Shown here piece by piece: positions 36,657 through 45,004 of a DNA stretch of 64,000 bases. The position numbers and the translations under genes are program-made. How positions within the stretch are numbered: position 1 is the first letter of the stretch; each line of letters starts with the position of its first letter. Under the pieces are notes generated by a model. That model saw nothing but the letters and a program-made list of their open reading frames with translations. It did no database searches and had not been told where the DNA came from. The DNA is from an uncultured Selenomonas sp. (lineage in GTDB: Bacteria; Bacillota; Negativicutes; Selenomonadales; Selenomonadaceae), in the NCBI GenBank assembly GCA_902780535.1, contig CACZFT010000017.1:1-64000 (forward strand). The letters run 5' to 3'.

Positions 36657-38224
36657 AGAAACAGGAAAAAGTTGCCATCATCTATCCGGATGTTCCGAAT
36701 CTTGCAGAAAATATACAAGCTTTGTTGACACCAGACGAATTTGAGCGCGTGGATATCGTCGTTCCTGCTGCGGGGAACCGCGCAGCTGCGTATCAGAAGG
36801 CGATGGAATCATCAGATGCGCCATACAAGATTTATATCGATGAAACCATCCGCATCCTCGATCGTGACATCATTGGAAAAGTCCTTCATGCACTTCAGAC
36901 ACACCCTGAGATCAGCATCCTCGGTCTTTCTGGTGCTGCTGAACTTTCGACGCATGGCTTGAGCGCGTTTTCTGCAAAGCGAACCGGATGCCTGCAAAGG
37001 CCGGACGGACAGGAACTGCTTTCTACAGGAGCTGCTCCGCATGTGGAAGAGGTCGAAGCCATCGACAGCTGGTTCCTCGCGACACAGAGGGATGTTCCCT
37101 GGCGCAGCGATCTCCTGCACGGCACGGCATTTCTCGGCGCTTCGGCAAGCTGCGAACATCGCCGAGTACACAGGGGGGGGACTGCTGTATTTGTACAAGG
37201 GAAGGCCGCCTGCCAGCTTGCAACAGCAGATTTTTCATTTGAGAAAAGCGATCAGAATGCGTTCCTCGACGAATACTCCCGCGAGCTCTATCCGCTCGTC
37301 ACCATCTGCATCCCGACGTACCAGCGGCCGGAGTATTTCCGTCAGGCGCTTGAGAGCGTGCTGCATCAGACGTATCGCAATCTTGACATCTTCGTGACGG
37401 ATGACAGTGCCGATGATCGGACGGAGCAACTGATCCAGCCGTATCTCGCGGATGGGCGGATCACATACGAGCATCATCCGGAATTTACATATCAGGATAA
37501 CTGGGAGCGTCTTCGTACGTATGATAACCCGGATGCGGAATATGTGGGATGGCTCATGGATGATGATTTCTATCTGCCGGAGAAGACGAGCCGCATGGTG
37601 GAAGCCTATCGGACACACCCGGAAGTTTCGCTTGTGACGTCGTACCGTGTCTTTGTTGATGAACAGGGGAAACCTTTGCCCAAGGAACGGCAGCCAGAAG
37701 TCTTTGCACAAGAGAATATGGTCTACACGGGACAGTCCATCGGCCGCATTACGTTGATGGGCATAGTGAATGTCGTCGGGGAGCCTTCCACCACCTTGAT
37801 GAAGAAGAGCTTGATCGATAATCACCGGTATAATTGGATTGAGCTCGAACCTGCTTATGATTGTGGCGATATCCCCAAGTGGCTGTACTTCTTGCAGAAG
37901 GGTGATCTTTTTTATTTCGCGGAACCGCTGACGTATTTCCGGATGCATGGGGACAATGAAGAAAACAAGCCTGAATTCTTTGTTGGTATGGCTGTTGGCT
38001 GGGAGCAGATGATCCGGCATGCCTGGCAGACGCATGCGTATCTGCAATCCGAGCAGGATCTTGTTCAGGCTTTGCACAGCTATCTGGATTTCGCGGGCGT
38101 CTATGCTCAGGATTGGTACCCGTCGCTTCCAGCGAAGATGCGGAGAGATTTCGAAGCTGCCATGGGCAGAGTGTTTCTTCAGTTGTCGAGCCTTTCAAAT
38201 GCAGGGCCTGGGCAAATGAAGTGA
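36653..38224 (+). CDS. Two-domain glycosyltransferase GT-d, with G8 tract
   Basis: 523 residues, intact in this sequence. N-terminal StrF-like domain: KVAIIYPDVPNLAENIQAL, YKIYIDETIRILDRDIIGK (shared almost exactly with GT-c), EAIDSWFLATQRDVPWRSDL. The G8 tract at 37173-37180 encodes the Arg-Gly-Gly of HRRVHRGGTAV; gain or loss of one G would truncate the protein in its first half. GT2 core: LVTICIPTYQRPEYFRQAL, VTDDSADDRTEQLIQPYLAD, GWLMDDDFYLPEKT, NVVGEPSTTLMKKSL. It likely transfers a dideoxyhexose or backbone sugar; specificity is unknown. Confidence 0.88.
   Translation: MKKQEKVAIIYPDVPNLAENIQALLTPDEFERVDIVVPAAGNRAAAYQKAMESSDAPYKIYIDETIRILDRDIIGKVLHALQTHPEISILGLSGAAELSTHGLSAFSAKRTGCLQRPDGQELLSTGAAPHVEEVEAIDSWFLATQRDVPWRSDLLHGTAFLGASASCEHRRVHRGGTAVFVQGKAACQLATADFSFEKSDQNAFLDEYSRELYPLVTICIPTYQRPEYFRQALESVLHQTYRNLDIFVTDDSADDRTEQLIQPYLADGRITYEHHPEFTYQDNWERLRTYDNPDAEYVGWLMDDDFYLPEKTSRMVEAYRTHPEVSLVTSYRVFVDEQGKPLPKERQPEVFAQENMVYTGQSIGRITLMGIVNVVGEPSTTLMKKSLIDNHRYNWIELEPAYDCGDIPKWLYFLQKGDLFYFAEPLTYFRMHGDNEENKPEFFVGMAVGWEQMIRHAWQTHAYLQSEQDLVQALHSYLDFAGVYAQDWYPSLPAKMRRDFEAAMGRVFLQLSSLSNAGPGQMK
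37173..37180 (+). repeat. G8 homopolymer in glycosyltransferase GT-d
   Basis: Eight consecutive G within the open reading frame at codons for Arg-Gly-Gly. The paralogue at 33771 encodes the same residues with mixed codons (CGTGGCGGA), so the run is not required by the protein. Confidence 0.75.
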
Positions 38225-38245
38225 TGGTTTTGGAGAGATGAAGAA

Positions 38246-39577
38246 ATGAATCAACAAGAATTGCATGACAAGATCCTCGACTTGGTTCGAGAGTATGCTG
38301 AAACGTATCATCAGCCGGCACCCTATCACAAGGGCGACCGCATTCCGTATGCGTCGCGTGTCTATGATGCGGAAGAGATGACGAATCTTGTCGCTTCGGC
38401 TCTGGAGTTCTGGCTGACTTCGGGACGGTATACGCAGCAGTTCGAGAAGGGGCTGGCAGAATATCTCGGCGTCCGGCATTGTGTTGTCGTGAACTCTGGT
38501 TCCTCTGCCAACCTTCTGGCGTTCATGACGCTGACATCGCCATTGCTCGGTGACCGACGGATTCATCGTGGTGATGAGATCATCACAGTGGCGGCTGGCT
38601 TCCCGACGACGGTCTCGCCCATCGTGAATTATGGCGCGGTTCCTGTTTTTGTCGATGTCACGATTCCGCAGTACAACATCGATGTGACGAAGCTCGAGGC
38701 AGCGCTTTCGGAAAAGACGAAGGCGGTCATGCTTGCACATACGCTCGGCAATCCGTTTGATATTCAGGCGGTCAAATCTTTTTGTGATGCGCATGACCTC
38801 TGGCTGGTCGAGGATAACTGCGATGCTCTGGGGTCTCGTTATACGCTCGATGGAGAAGAGCGGTTCACGGGGACGTTTGGCGATATCGGCACGTCGAGCT
38901 TCTATCCGCCGCATCATATGACGATGGGCGAGGGTGGTGCTGTCTATACGGATAACGACTTGTTGGCAAAGATTGTCCGTTCCATGCGGGACTGGGGACG
39001 CGACTGTATCTGCCCGCCGGGAAGGGATAATTTTTGCGGCCATCGTTTTGACCGGAAGTTCGGAGAGCTTCCGCTCGGATACGATCATAAGTATGTGTAT
39101 TCTCATTTCGGATATAACTTGAAGGTCACGGATATGCAGGCGGCAATCGGCTGTGCGCAGCTCAAGAAGCTCCCGTCGTTTACGGAGCGGCGCCGTCATA
39201 ATTTCGAGCGTCTGCATGACTTGCTGGCAGATCTTGGTGATGCATTCATCTTGCCAGAGCCGTGTGAAAACTCCAAACCGAGCTGGTTCGGTTTCCTGAT
39301 GACTTGCCGTGAAGGCGTGGATTGCGTGAAGGTCGTGCGTGCCATCGAAGAGAAGGGCGTGCAGACGCGCCGACTGTTCGCAGGCAATCTGACGCTGCAT
39401 CCCTGCTTTGACGTGTTGCGACAGGAGGGATGCGGCTATCGTATCGTCGGCGGACTGGAGAACACAGACCGCATCTTGAAGGATACGTTCTGGATTGGCG
39501 TGTATCCCGGCATGACGGATGAAAAACTGGACGACATGGCAGAAGTTGTGCATGAAGCCGTGAAAATGACAGTTTGA
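38246..39577 (+). CDS. rfbH: CDP-4-keto-6-deoxyglucose 3-dehydrase (E1)
   Basis: 443 residues. PMP- and [2Fe-2S]-dependent enzyme that removes the C3 hydroxyl. The aminotransferase-fold active-site Lys is replaced by His (SSFYPPHHMTMGEGGAVYT), the hallmark of E1/RfbH. Cysteines of the Fe-S cluster are seen in GRDCICPPGRDNFCGHRF. Also VVNSGSSANLLAF and ITVAAGFPTTVSPIV (cofactor phosphate binding). The partner reductase (E3) is not in the window. Separate RBS 21 nt after GT-d. Confidence 0.96.
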   Translation: MNQQELHDKILDLVREYAETYHQPAPYHKGDRIPYASRVYDAEEMTNLVASALEFWLTSGRYTQQFEKGLAEYLGVRHCVVVNSGSSANLLAFMTLTSPLLGDRRIHRGDEIITVAAGFPTTVSPIVNYGAVPVFVDVTIPQYNIDVTKLEAALSEKTKAVMLAHTLGNPFDIQAVKSFCDAHDLWLVEDNCDALGSRYTLDGEERFTGTFGDIGTSSFYPPHHMTMGEGGAVYTDNDLLAKIVRSMRDWGRDCICPPGRDNFCGHRFDRKFGELPLGYDHKYVYSHFGYNLKVTDMQAAIGCAQLKKLPSFTERRRHNFERLHDLLADLGDAFILPEPCENSKPSWFGFLMTCREGVDCVKVVRAIEEKGVQTRRLFAGNLTLHPCFDVLRQEGCGYRIVGGLENTDRILKDTFWIGVYPGMTDEKLDDMAEVVHEAVKMTV

Positions 39578-39604
39578 ATGGAATGAGAACGATGAGGTGA
39601 CAGC

Positions 39605-40492
39605 ATGAAGGTTCTTTTGACAGGGGCGACGGGATTCATTGGGAGGAATCTCCTGCGTCGTGTACCTGAGGATTGTCATTGCTATGTGCTCGTGCGTCCG
39701 ACGACGGATTGTTCGCGGATCGTATGCGATGGCATCCATGTTTTTGATGGCGATATCGATGCATTGGCGGCATTCTTGCGCGAGAAGAAAATCACGGGCA
39801 TCTTGCATCTGGCTTCGTGTTATCTGCCAAGCCATAAGAGTTCGGACATCGAACGGCTCGTTTCCTCGAATGTTGCGTTTGGAACGTCCGTGCTCGAGGC
39901 AGCGTCGAAAAGCGATGTGCAGTGGTTCTTGAATACCGGCTCTACTTGGCAGAACTATGAAGCGGAAGGGATGGAGTATCATCCTGTCAATCTCTATGCT
40001 GCGACAAAAGAGGCTTTTGTTGCGATTGCCCAATACTATGTTGAGGTGTGCGGCCTGCGGTTCTGCACGTTGAAATTTACAGATACATATGGCCCGAACG
40101 ATTTGCGGCGCAAGATTTTTGCTTTGTTTGCGCAGATTGCCAAGAGTGGTGAAAAGCTTGCGATGTCGCCGGGCGAGCAGCAGATGGATGTTCTTTATAT
40201 CGATGATGTTGTACGAGGATTCTGGCATCTGGCCGCTATGCTGGAAGCAGGAAGGGAGCTTGCGAAAGAGTATCGTCTGAGTTCCTGCCAGCTCCATAGT
40301 CTGCGGGAACTCGCACAAATTTTTTCGGAGACGGTCGGCAAGCCGCTTTCCATCGAATGGGGCGGGCGGCCGTATCGAGTACGCGAGGTCATGCATCCGT
40401 GGCAGGGCGGCGAAATCCTGCCAGGCTGGCAGCCGGAGGTATCGCTGCAGGACGGAATCCGGCGGATGATGAAAGAAAGCGTGAAATCATGA
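39605..40492 (+). CDS. NAD(P)-dependent SDR reductase/epimerase of CDP-3,6-dideoxyhexose
   Basis: 295 residues. Extended short-chain dehydrogenase with the Rossmann motif GATGFIGRNLL, the serine-region NTGSTWQN, and catalytic YAATKEAF (YxxxK). It sits between rfbH and rfbG, where the C4-ketoreductase that finishes CDP-abequose, -paratose or -ascarylose is found in other genomes (RfbJ/RfbS/AscF type). Which sugar is made cannot be settled from sequence alone. It overlaps rfbG by ATGA. Confidence 0.85.
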   Translation: MKVLLTGATGFIGRNLLRRVPEDCHCYVLVRPTTDCSRIVCDGIHVFDGDIDALAAFLREKKITGILHLASCYLPSHKSSDIERLVSSNVAFGTSVLEAASKSDVQWFLNTGSTWQNYEAEGMEYHPVNLYAATKEAFVAIAQYYVEVCGLRFCTLKFTDTYGPNDLRRKIFALFAQIAKSGEKLAMSPGEQQMDVLYIDDVVRGFWHLAAMLEAGRELAKEYRLSSCQLHSLRELAQIFSETVGKPLSIEWGGRPYRVREVMHPWQGGEILPGWQPEVSLQDGIRRMMKESVKS

Positions 40493-41574
40493 AGGACATG
40501 ACATTGCAGGAACTTTCGTCGTTTTATCGCGGCAAGCGCGTGTTTGTCACGGGGCATACGGGCTTCAAGGGCATGTGGCTGTCGAAGGTGCTTGAGATGG
40601 CGGGGGCCGAGGTGACGGGGTATGCGCTCGATGCACCGACGGAGGAGGGCATGGCAGCGCTCGTGTATTCGCATGTGCTCGAGGATATGCATACGTCGCA
40701 TGGCGATGTGCGCGACCTCGTGACGATGAAGCGGGCGTTCGCCTCTGCAAGGCCGGAAATCGTGCTGCATCTCGCGGCACAGCCCATCGTACGGCTGAGT
40801 TACCAGCATCCGGTCGAAACGTATGAGACGAACGTGCTCGGCACGGTGAACCTGCTCGAATGCGTGCGGCAGTCGGATACGGTGCGCTCCGTCGTCAACG
40901 TGACGACGGACAAGGTGTATGAGAACCGCGAGTGGTGCTGGGGATACCGCGAGACGGAGCCGCTCGATGGATACGATCCCTACAGCAACAGCAAGTCGTG
41001 TTCGGAGCTCGTGACGCATAGCTATGACAAGAGCTTCCTGCGAGAGAGGGGCGTGGCGGTCTCGACGGCGCGCGCGGGCAATGTGATCGGCGGCGGCGAT
41101 TTCGCGCCGGACCGCATCGTGCCGGATGCCGTGCGGGCGGCGCGGCAGGGGGCGCCCGTGCAGGTGCGCAATCCGTATTCGACGCGGCCGTACCAGCATG
41201 TGCTCGAACCGGTCACGACGTACCTCCTGCTCGCGATGCGGCAATATGAGGACGCGGGGCTTGCGAGCAGCTGGAATGTCGGCCCCGATGACGAGGACTG
41301 CGTGACGACGGGCGAGCTCATGAACATCTTCTGTGCGGCCTGGGGCGAGGGCGCACGCTGGGAGCATCCCGAAATGGATGGCGATGCCCCGCACGAGGCG
41401 TCGTTCCTGAAGCTTGACTGCAGCAAGCTCAAGACGCGCCTTGGCTGGCGTCCACGCTGGCACATCCGCGAGGCCGTCCGTCGGTCGGTTGAATGGTACC
41501 AGGCCTGGGGTCAGGATCGGGAAAGCATCGCGTCCTGCATGGAGCAGCAGATCGGGGCGTTCTTGCAGGCGTGA
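40489..41574 (+). CDS. rfbG: CDP-glucose 4,6-dehydratase
   Basis: 361 residues. Converts CDP-glucose to CDP-4-keto-6-deoxyglucose with bound NAD+. VFVTGHTGFKGMWLSKVLEM is the RfbG variant of the Rossmann motif, LHLAAQPIVRLSYQHPVETY and DPYSNSKSCSELV (YxxxK as YSNSK) follow, with the family TARAGNVIGGGDFAPDRIVP. It has strongly GC-rich codons like the flanking chromosome, unlike the earlier operon genes. ATG 40489 overlaps the previous stop. Last gene of the glycan operon. Confidence 0.95.
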   Translation: MKDMTLQELSSFYRGKRVFVTGHTGFKGMWLSKVLEMAGAEVTGYALDAPTEEGMAALVYSHVLEDMHTSHGDVRDLVTMKRAFASARPEIVLHLAAQPIVRLSYQHPVETYETNVLGTVNLLECVRQSDTVRSVVNVTTDKVYENREWCWGYRETEPLDGYDPYSNSKSCSELVTHSYDKSFLRERGVAVSTARAGNVIGGGDFAPDRIVPDAVRAARQGAPVQVRNPYSTRPYQHVLEPVTTYLLLAMRQYEDAGLASSWNVGPDDEDCVTTGELMNIFCAAWGEGARWEHPEMDGDAPHEASFLKLDCSKLKTRLGWRPRWHIREAVRRSVEWYQAWGQDRESIASCMEQQIGAFLQA

Positions 41575-41604
41575 CAACGCGCGTGATTTTTTCGCGAAAA
41601 AGGC

Positions 41605-41633
41605 TTGCATCTTTCCACGTTTTATGATAGCAT
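41605..41633 (+). promoter_or_regulatory. Promoter of the leuA T-box transcript
   Basis: TTGCAT, 17-nt spacer, TAGCAT, about 24 nt before the start of T-box stem I. Confidence 0.55.
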
Positions 41634-41656
41634 AGCAACCAATGAAACAAATTTAC

Positions 41657-41940
41657 ATCAAAAATGCGTTGCAGAGGAATAGTAGGCCGCGTGGAGTGGA
41701 TAGAGAGCATTCGGTTGGTGAAAGAATGCGATGAAGCGCTGGCAGAACTCGCCTCGAAGCAGCCCGTTGAAAGGCTCCTGATTTTTGGAGCGGTGTAGGC
41801 GGCGCCGGAGAGCTCCCCGTTAGCGAAGAGCAGGATATGACAGTATCCGAGTGAGGTGCCTCTTGTGAGAGCGGCACGAAATGGAGTGGTAACACGAAGG
41901 CAGAGCCTTTCGTCTCTTTAAAGAGACGAAAGGCTTTTTA
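41657..41940 (+). promoter_or_regulatory. T-box riboswitch (leucine-type) of leuA
   Basis: Leader with stem I features (AGAGGAATAGTAGG, GGTTGGTGAAAG), a candidate specifier CTC in AGAACTCGCC (leucine), the T-box sequence TGGAGTGGTAACACG at about 41882, and an intrinsic terminator GCCTTTCGTCTC / GAGACGAAAGGC at 41905-41934 with a T-run. Uncharged tRNA-Leu should stabilise the antiterminator and turn on leuA. Specifier assignment is by position and the downstream gene, so it is tentative; the T-box class is well supported. Confidence 0.85.
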
Positions 41941-41986
41941 TTTTGGATGCTATTTGCCTGACGGCAAATGTGAGGGAGGATTTTAC

Positions 41987-43657
41987 ATGAAGAACTATCA
42001 GAAGTACAGCAAGGGCTATTTCATGCCGCCGACGATTGACACGGAGTGGATGAAGAAGGATGCGCCGGATCATGCACCGATCTGGTGCAGCGTCGATATG
42101 CGCGATGGCAACCAGGCGCTCGTCATCCCGATGAGCCTCGACCAGAAGCTCGAGTTCTACAAGATGCTCCTGAAGGTCGGGTTCAAGGAAATCGAGGTCG
42201 GCTTCCCCGCGGCTTCTGACACGGAGTATGAATTCCTGCGCCGTCTCGTCGAGGACGATCTGATTCCCGATGACGTGACGGTGCAGGTGCTGACGCAGGC
42301 GCGCGAGCACATCATCCGCAAGACGTTCGAGGCGCTGAAGGGCGTCAAGAATGCCATCGTCCATGTCTATAATTCGACGTCGGTCGCGCAGCGCGAGCAG
42401 GTTTTCCGCAAGTCGAAAGAGGAAATCAAGCAGATGGCCGTCGATGGCGCGAAGCTTTTGAAAGAGCTCACGGAAGAGTCGGGTGCGAACTACCGCTTCG
42501 AGTATTCGCCGGAGAGCTTCACGGGCACGGAGCCGGAGTACGCGCTCGAGGTCTGCAACGCCGTGCTCGATGTCTGGCAGCCGACGCCTGACCATAAGGC
42601 CATCATCAACCTGCCCGCGACGGTCGAGATGAGCATGCCGCATGTTTTCGGCATGCAGATTGCCTACATGAACCAGAACCTCAAGTACCGTGACGGCGTC
42701 GTGCTGTCGCTCCATCCGCACAATGACCGCGGCTGTGGCGTGGCCGATACGGAGATGGGCCTGCTCGCGGGCGCCGACCGCGTCGAGGGCACGCTGTTCG
42801 GCAACGGCGAGCGCACGGGCAATGTCGATCTCGTGACGGTCGGCATGAACATGTTCGCGCTCGGCATCGATCCGCAGCTCGATTTCTCGAACATGCCGGA
42901 GCTCGTCGAGACGTATGAGACGCTGACGGGCATGGAGGTCGGCCCGCGCCAGCCGTATGCCGGCCAGCTCGTCTTCGCAGCGTTCTCGGGCTCGCATCAG
43001 GATGCCATCGCGAAAGGCATGAAGTGGAAGGACGAGAAGAATCCCGATAAGTGGACGCTGCCGTACCTCTACATCGATCCGAAGGATGTCGGCCGCGAGT
43101 ACGACGGCGACGTCATCCGCATCAACAGCCAGTCCGGCAAGGGCGGCGTCGGCTTCATCATGGAGAAGAAGTATGGCATCGATATGCCGAAGAAGATGCG
43201 CGAGGATTTCGGCTACTGCGTCAAGGGCGTGTCCGACCACAAGCACAAGGAGCTCATGCCGGACGAAATCTACAAGATTTTCCAGGACGAGTACGTCAAC
43301 ATCGAGACGCCGTACAAGCTCATCGACTTCCTGCTCAAAAAGGAGCCGGATGGCACGCGCAGCGGCACGGTCGAAGTCGAAATCGATGGCAAGCATGAGA
43401 CGTTTGACGCACGCGGCAACGGCCGTCTCGACGCGGTCTCGAATGCCATCCAGAGGGAGCTCGGCGTCACGTACAAGGACCTCACGTACAGCGAGCATGC
43501 GCTCGAGCTCGGCCAGTCGAGCCGCGCGATGGCCTACATCGGCATCACGGGCAAGGACGGCAAGGTCACATGGGGCGCTGGCATGGACACCGACATCATC
43601 ACGGCATCCATCCAGGCGCTGTTCAGCGTGGTCAACCGCATGAAGGCGGGCAAGTAA
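41987..43657 (+). CDS. leuA: 2-isopropylmalate synthase (long, LeuA2 type)
   Basis: 556 residues. Condenses 2-ketoisovalerate with acetyl-CoA, the first step of leucine synthesis. It is the long form of about 550-560 residues: CSVDMRDGNQALVIPMSLDQ at the active site, KEIEVGFPAASDTEYEF, VLSLHPHNDRGCGVADTEMG with the metal His pair, and a C-terminal regulatory domain (SGTVEVEIDGKHETFDARGN) giving leucine feedback. ATG 41987 follows GAGGGAGGA. It is controlled by the upstream T-box. The stop overlaps the dtd start (TAATG). Confidence 0.97.
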   Translation: MKNYQKYSKGYFMPPTIDTEWMKKDAPDHAPIWCSVDMRDGNQALVIPMSLDQKLEFYKMLLKVGFKEIEVGFPAASDTEYEFLRRLVEDDLIPDDVTVQVLTQAREHIIRKTFEALKGVKNAIVHVYNSTSVAQREQVFRKSKEEIKQMAVDGAKLLKELTEESGANYRFEYSPESFTGTEPEYALEVCNAVLDVWQPTPDHKAIINLPATVEMSMPHVFGMQIAYMNQNLKYRDGVVLSLHPHNDRGCGVADTEMGLLAGADRVEGTLFGNGERTGNVDLVTVGMNMFALGIDPQLDFSNMPELVETYETLTGMEVGPRQPYAGQLVFAAFSGSHQDAIAKGMKWKDEKNPDKWTLPYLYIDPKDVGREYDGDVIRINSQSGKGGVGFIMEKKYGIDMPKKMREDFGYCVKGVSDHKHKELMPDEIYKIFQDEYVNIETPYKLIDFLLKKEPDGTRSGTVEVEIDGKHETFDARGNGRLDAVSNAIQRELGVTYKDLTYSEHALELGQSSRAMAYIGITGKDGKVTWGAGMDTDIITASIQALFSVVNRMKAGK

Positions 43658-44103
43658 TGCGCGCGGTCGTCACGCGCGTCAAGAGCGCATCTGTCACGAT
43701 CGGAGGGAAAGTGAACGGAGAAATCGGGCAGGGCTATCTCGTGCTGCTCGGTGTGGGGCCGAATGATACGGAGGCCGTCGCTGAAAAGCTCGCGGAAAAA
43801 ATCGTGCACCTGCGCGTCTTCGAGGACGAGCAGGGACGCATGAACCGCGACATCGCAGCGGTCGGCGGACGCATCCTCGTCGTCTCGCAGTTCACGCTCT
43901 ATGCCGACCTTTCGAGCCGTCGTCCGGGTTTTTCCCATGCGGCGAAGCCAGAGCTCGCAAAGCCGCTCTACGAGTATTTCCTTGCCTGCCTCGGTGACCT
44001 CGGCTTCCCGCCGGAGCACGGCGAGTTCGGTGCCGACATGCAGGTCGCGTCCGTCAATGACGGGCCGGTGACGCTGCTCTACGAATTGAATCCCGAATCC
44101 TAA
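43657..44103 (+). CDS. dtd: D-aminoacyl-tRNA deacylase
   Basis: 148 residues. Hydrolyses D-amino acids wrongly attached to tRNA. Motifs: RAVVTRVKSASVTIGGKVNG, the catalytic VVSQFTLYADLSSRRPGF, and the C-terminal NDGPVTLLYEL cross-subunit motif. It overlaps leuA by one base and shares its transcript. In many Firmicutes dtd follows relA rather than leuA, so the pairing here is unusual and not obviously functional. Confidence 0.96.
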   Translation: MRAVVTRVKSASVTIGGKVNGEIGQGYLVLLGVGPNDTEAVAEKLAEKIVHLRVFEDEQGRMNRDIAAVGGRILVVSQFTLYADLSSRRPGFSHAAKPELAKPLYEYFLACLGDLGFPPEHGEFGADMQVASVNDGPVTLLYELNPES

Positions 44104-44128
44104 TATCCCATGCTTTGACAGAATCATG

Positions 44129-44165
44129 CAGCGGGCCATCCAAGGAGGATGGTCCGCTGTTTCTT
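44129..44165 (+). terminator. Intrinsic terminator after leuA-dtd
   Basis: CAGCGGGCCATCC / GGATGGTCCGCTG stem with a 5-nt loop and a short T-rich tail. Confidence 0.75.
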
Positions 44166-44260
44166 TACAGAGTTACAACTAAATCTTCACGGAATTTTGG
44201 CAACAAAACGAAACAGGTGCAAAGACAGAAAAATTTTTTCAAGAAAAAGAGAAATCATGT

Positions 44261-44285
44261 AGGATTTTTGCCCAAGCATGTCGAA
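44261..44285 (+). promoter_or_regulatory. Conserved leader motif, copy B
   Basis: AGGATTTTTGCCCAAGC followed by ATGTCGAA, about 95 nt before the start at 44380. It matches the block before pnp base for base at most positions. The surrounding 44166-44379 stretch is AT-rich and shows no ORF with a ribosome-binding site. Confidence 0.4.
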
Positions 44286-44379
44286 ACTATCGGTAAAAGA
44301 ACGAGAGAGATGCGGCACATATCATGCAGTAAAAGCATCCAGACAATACCTTTTGAGTAGAGAAAAGTGAGGGAGTATC

Positions 44380-44872
44380 ATGGATCGTGGGAAAATTCCG
44401 CTAGCAAGGCTCTATCGCCGTCTGTTTTCGAGGTTCTGGCCCGAAAGGCTCAAAGCCTACGATATGATTGCGGACGACCTCGAGCAGCGCGGATGCCGTC
44501 TCTTCAAGATCAAGCAGCTCATGCCGCATGAAATCGACGCGAAGCTCCTGACCGGCCAGATTCGTCGCCGAACTTGAGAAGCTTTACGCCTTCCTGCTGC
44601 AGCCGCTCCGTTGCGAAAAGAGTCGCGGCCACCGGCTCGTCAAGAGGCTCCTGCTCGGCATCTATGACGAGGATGACACGGCGGCGCGGCAGCAGATCGA
44701 AGCGTTCTTCCAGAAGAAGCCGCGCGCGGAGCTTTCTGTCCTCGAGAACATGTTCCGCTGCTATGGCGCGGCGATGTGGGAAGTGCGCGAGCGTGCTGTC
44801 CGCGTGCGGGGCACGGATGTCGCGGACGAACCCGAGGAAGAACAAGCGGCCGAAGCGCATGGCATCGCTTGA
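44380..44872 (+). pseudogene. Hypothetical protein, frameshifted
   Basis: ATG 44380, preceded by GTGAGGGAG, opens a frame (MDRGKIPLARLYRRLFSRFW; LKAYDMIADDLEQRGCRLFK) that stops at 44577. From about 44561 the next frame continues as FVAELEKLYAFLLQPLRCEK and then LLLGIYDEDDTAARQQIEAF to 44872, ending in an acidic tail. Codon use is alike in both parts, so this was one gene of about 165 codons with a small indel near 44556-44563. It is alpha-helical and charged, without a signal peptide or membrane segment. I do not recognise the family. Confidence 0.65.
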
Positions 44873-44914
44873 AAACCATCCTGTCACCATGTAACATGAC
44901 TTTTCTGGATTCTG

Positions 44915-44943
44915 TATACAAAACGCGAAATGTGTTGTATGAT
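44915..44943 (+). promoter_or_regulatory. Promoter before small gene at 45005
   Basis: TATACA, 17-nt spacer, TATGAT. Moderate match to consensus. Confidence 0.45.
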
Positions 44944-45004
44944 AAGGACAACAAAGGGAGCGCTGATGGGCAGTGCCCCAGAAAGAAGAAGGAGGACGAG
45001 CAAG

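Noticed and set aside
41657-41940. Reading the 41.66-41.94 kb stretch as a coding gene or a palindromic repeat
   Set aside because: The T-box sequence and antiterminator/terminator pair fit better, and no ORF with a ribosome-binding site is present.
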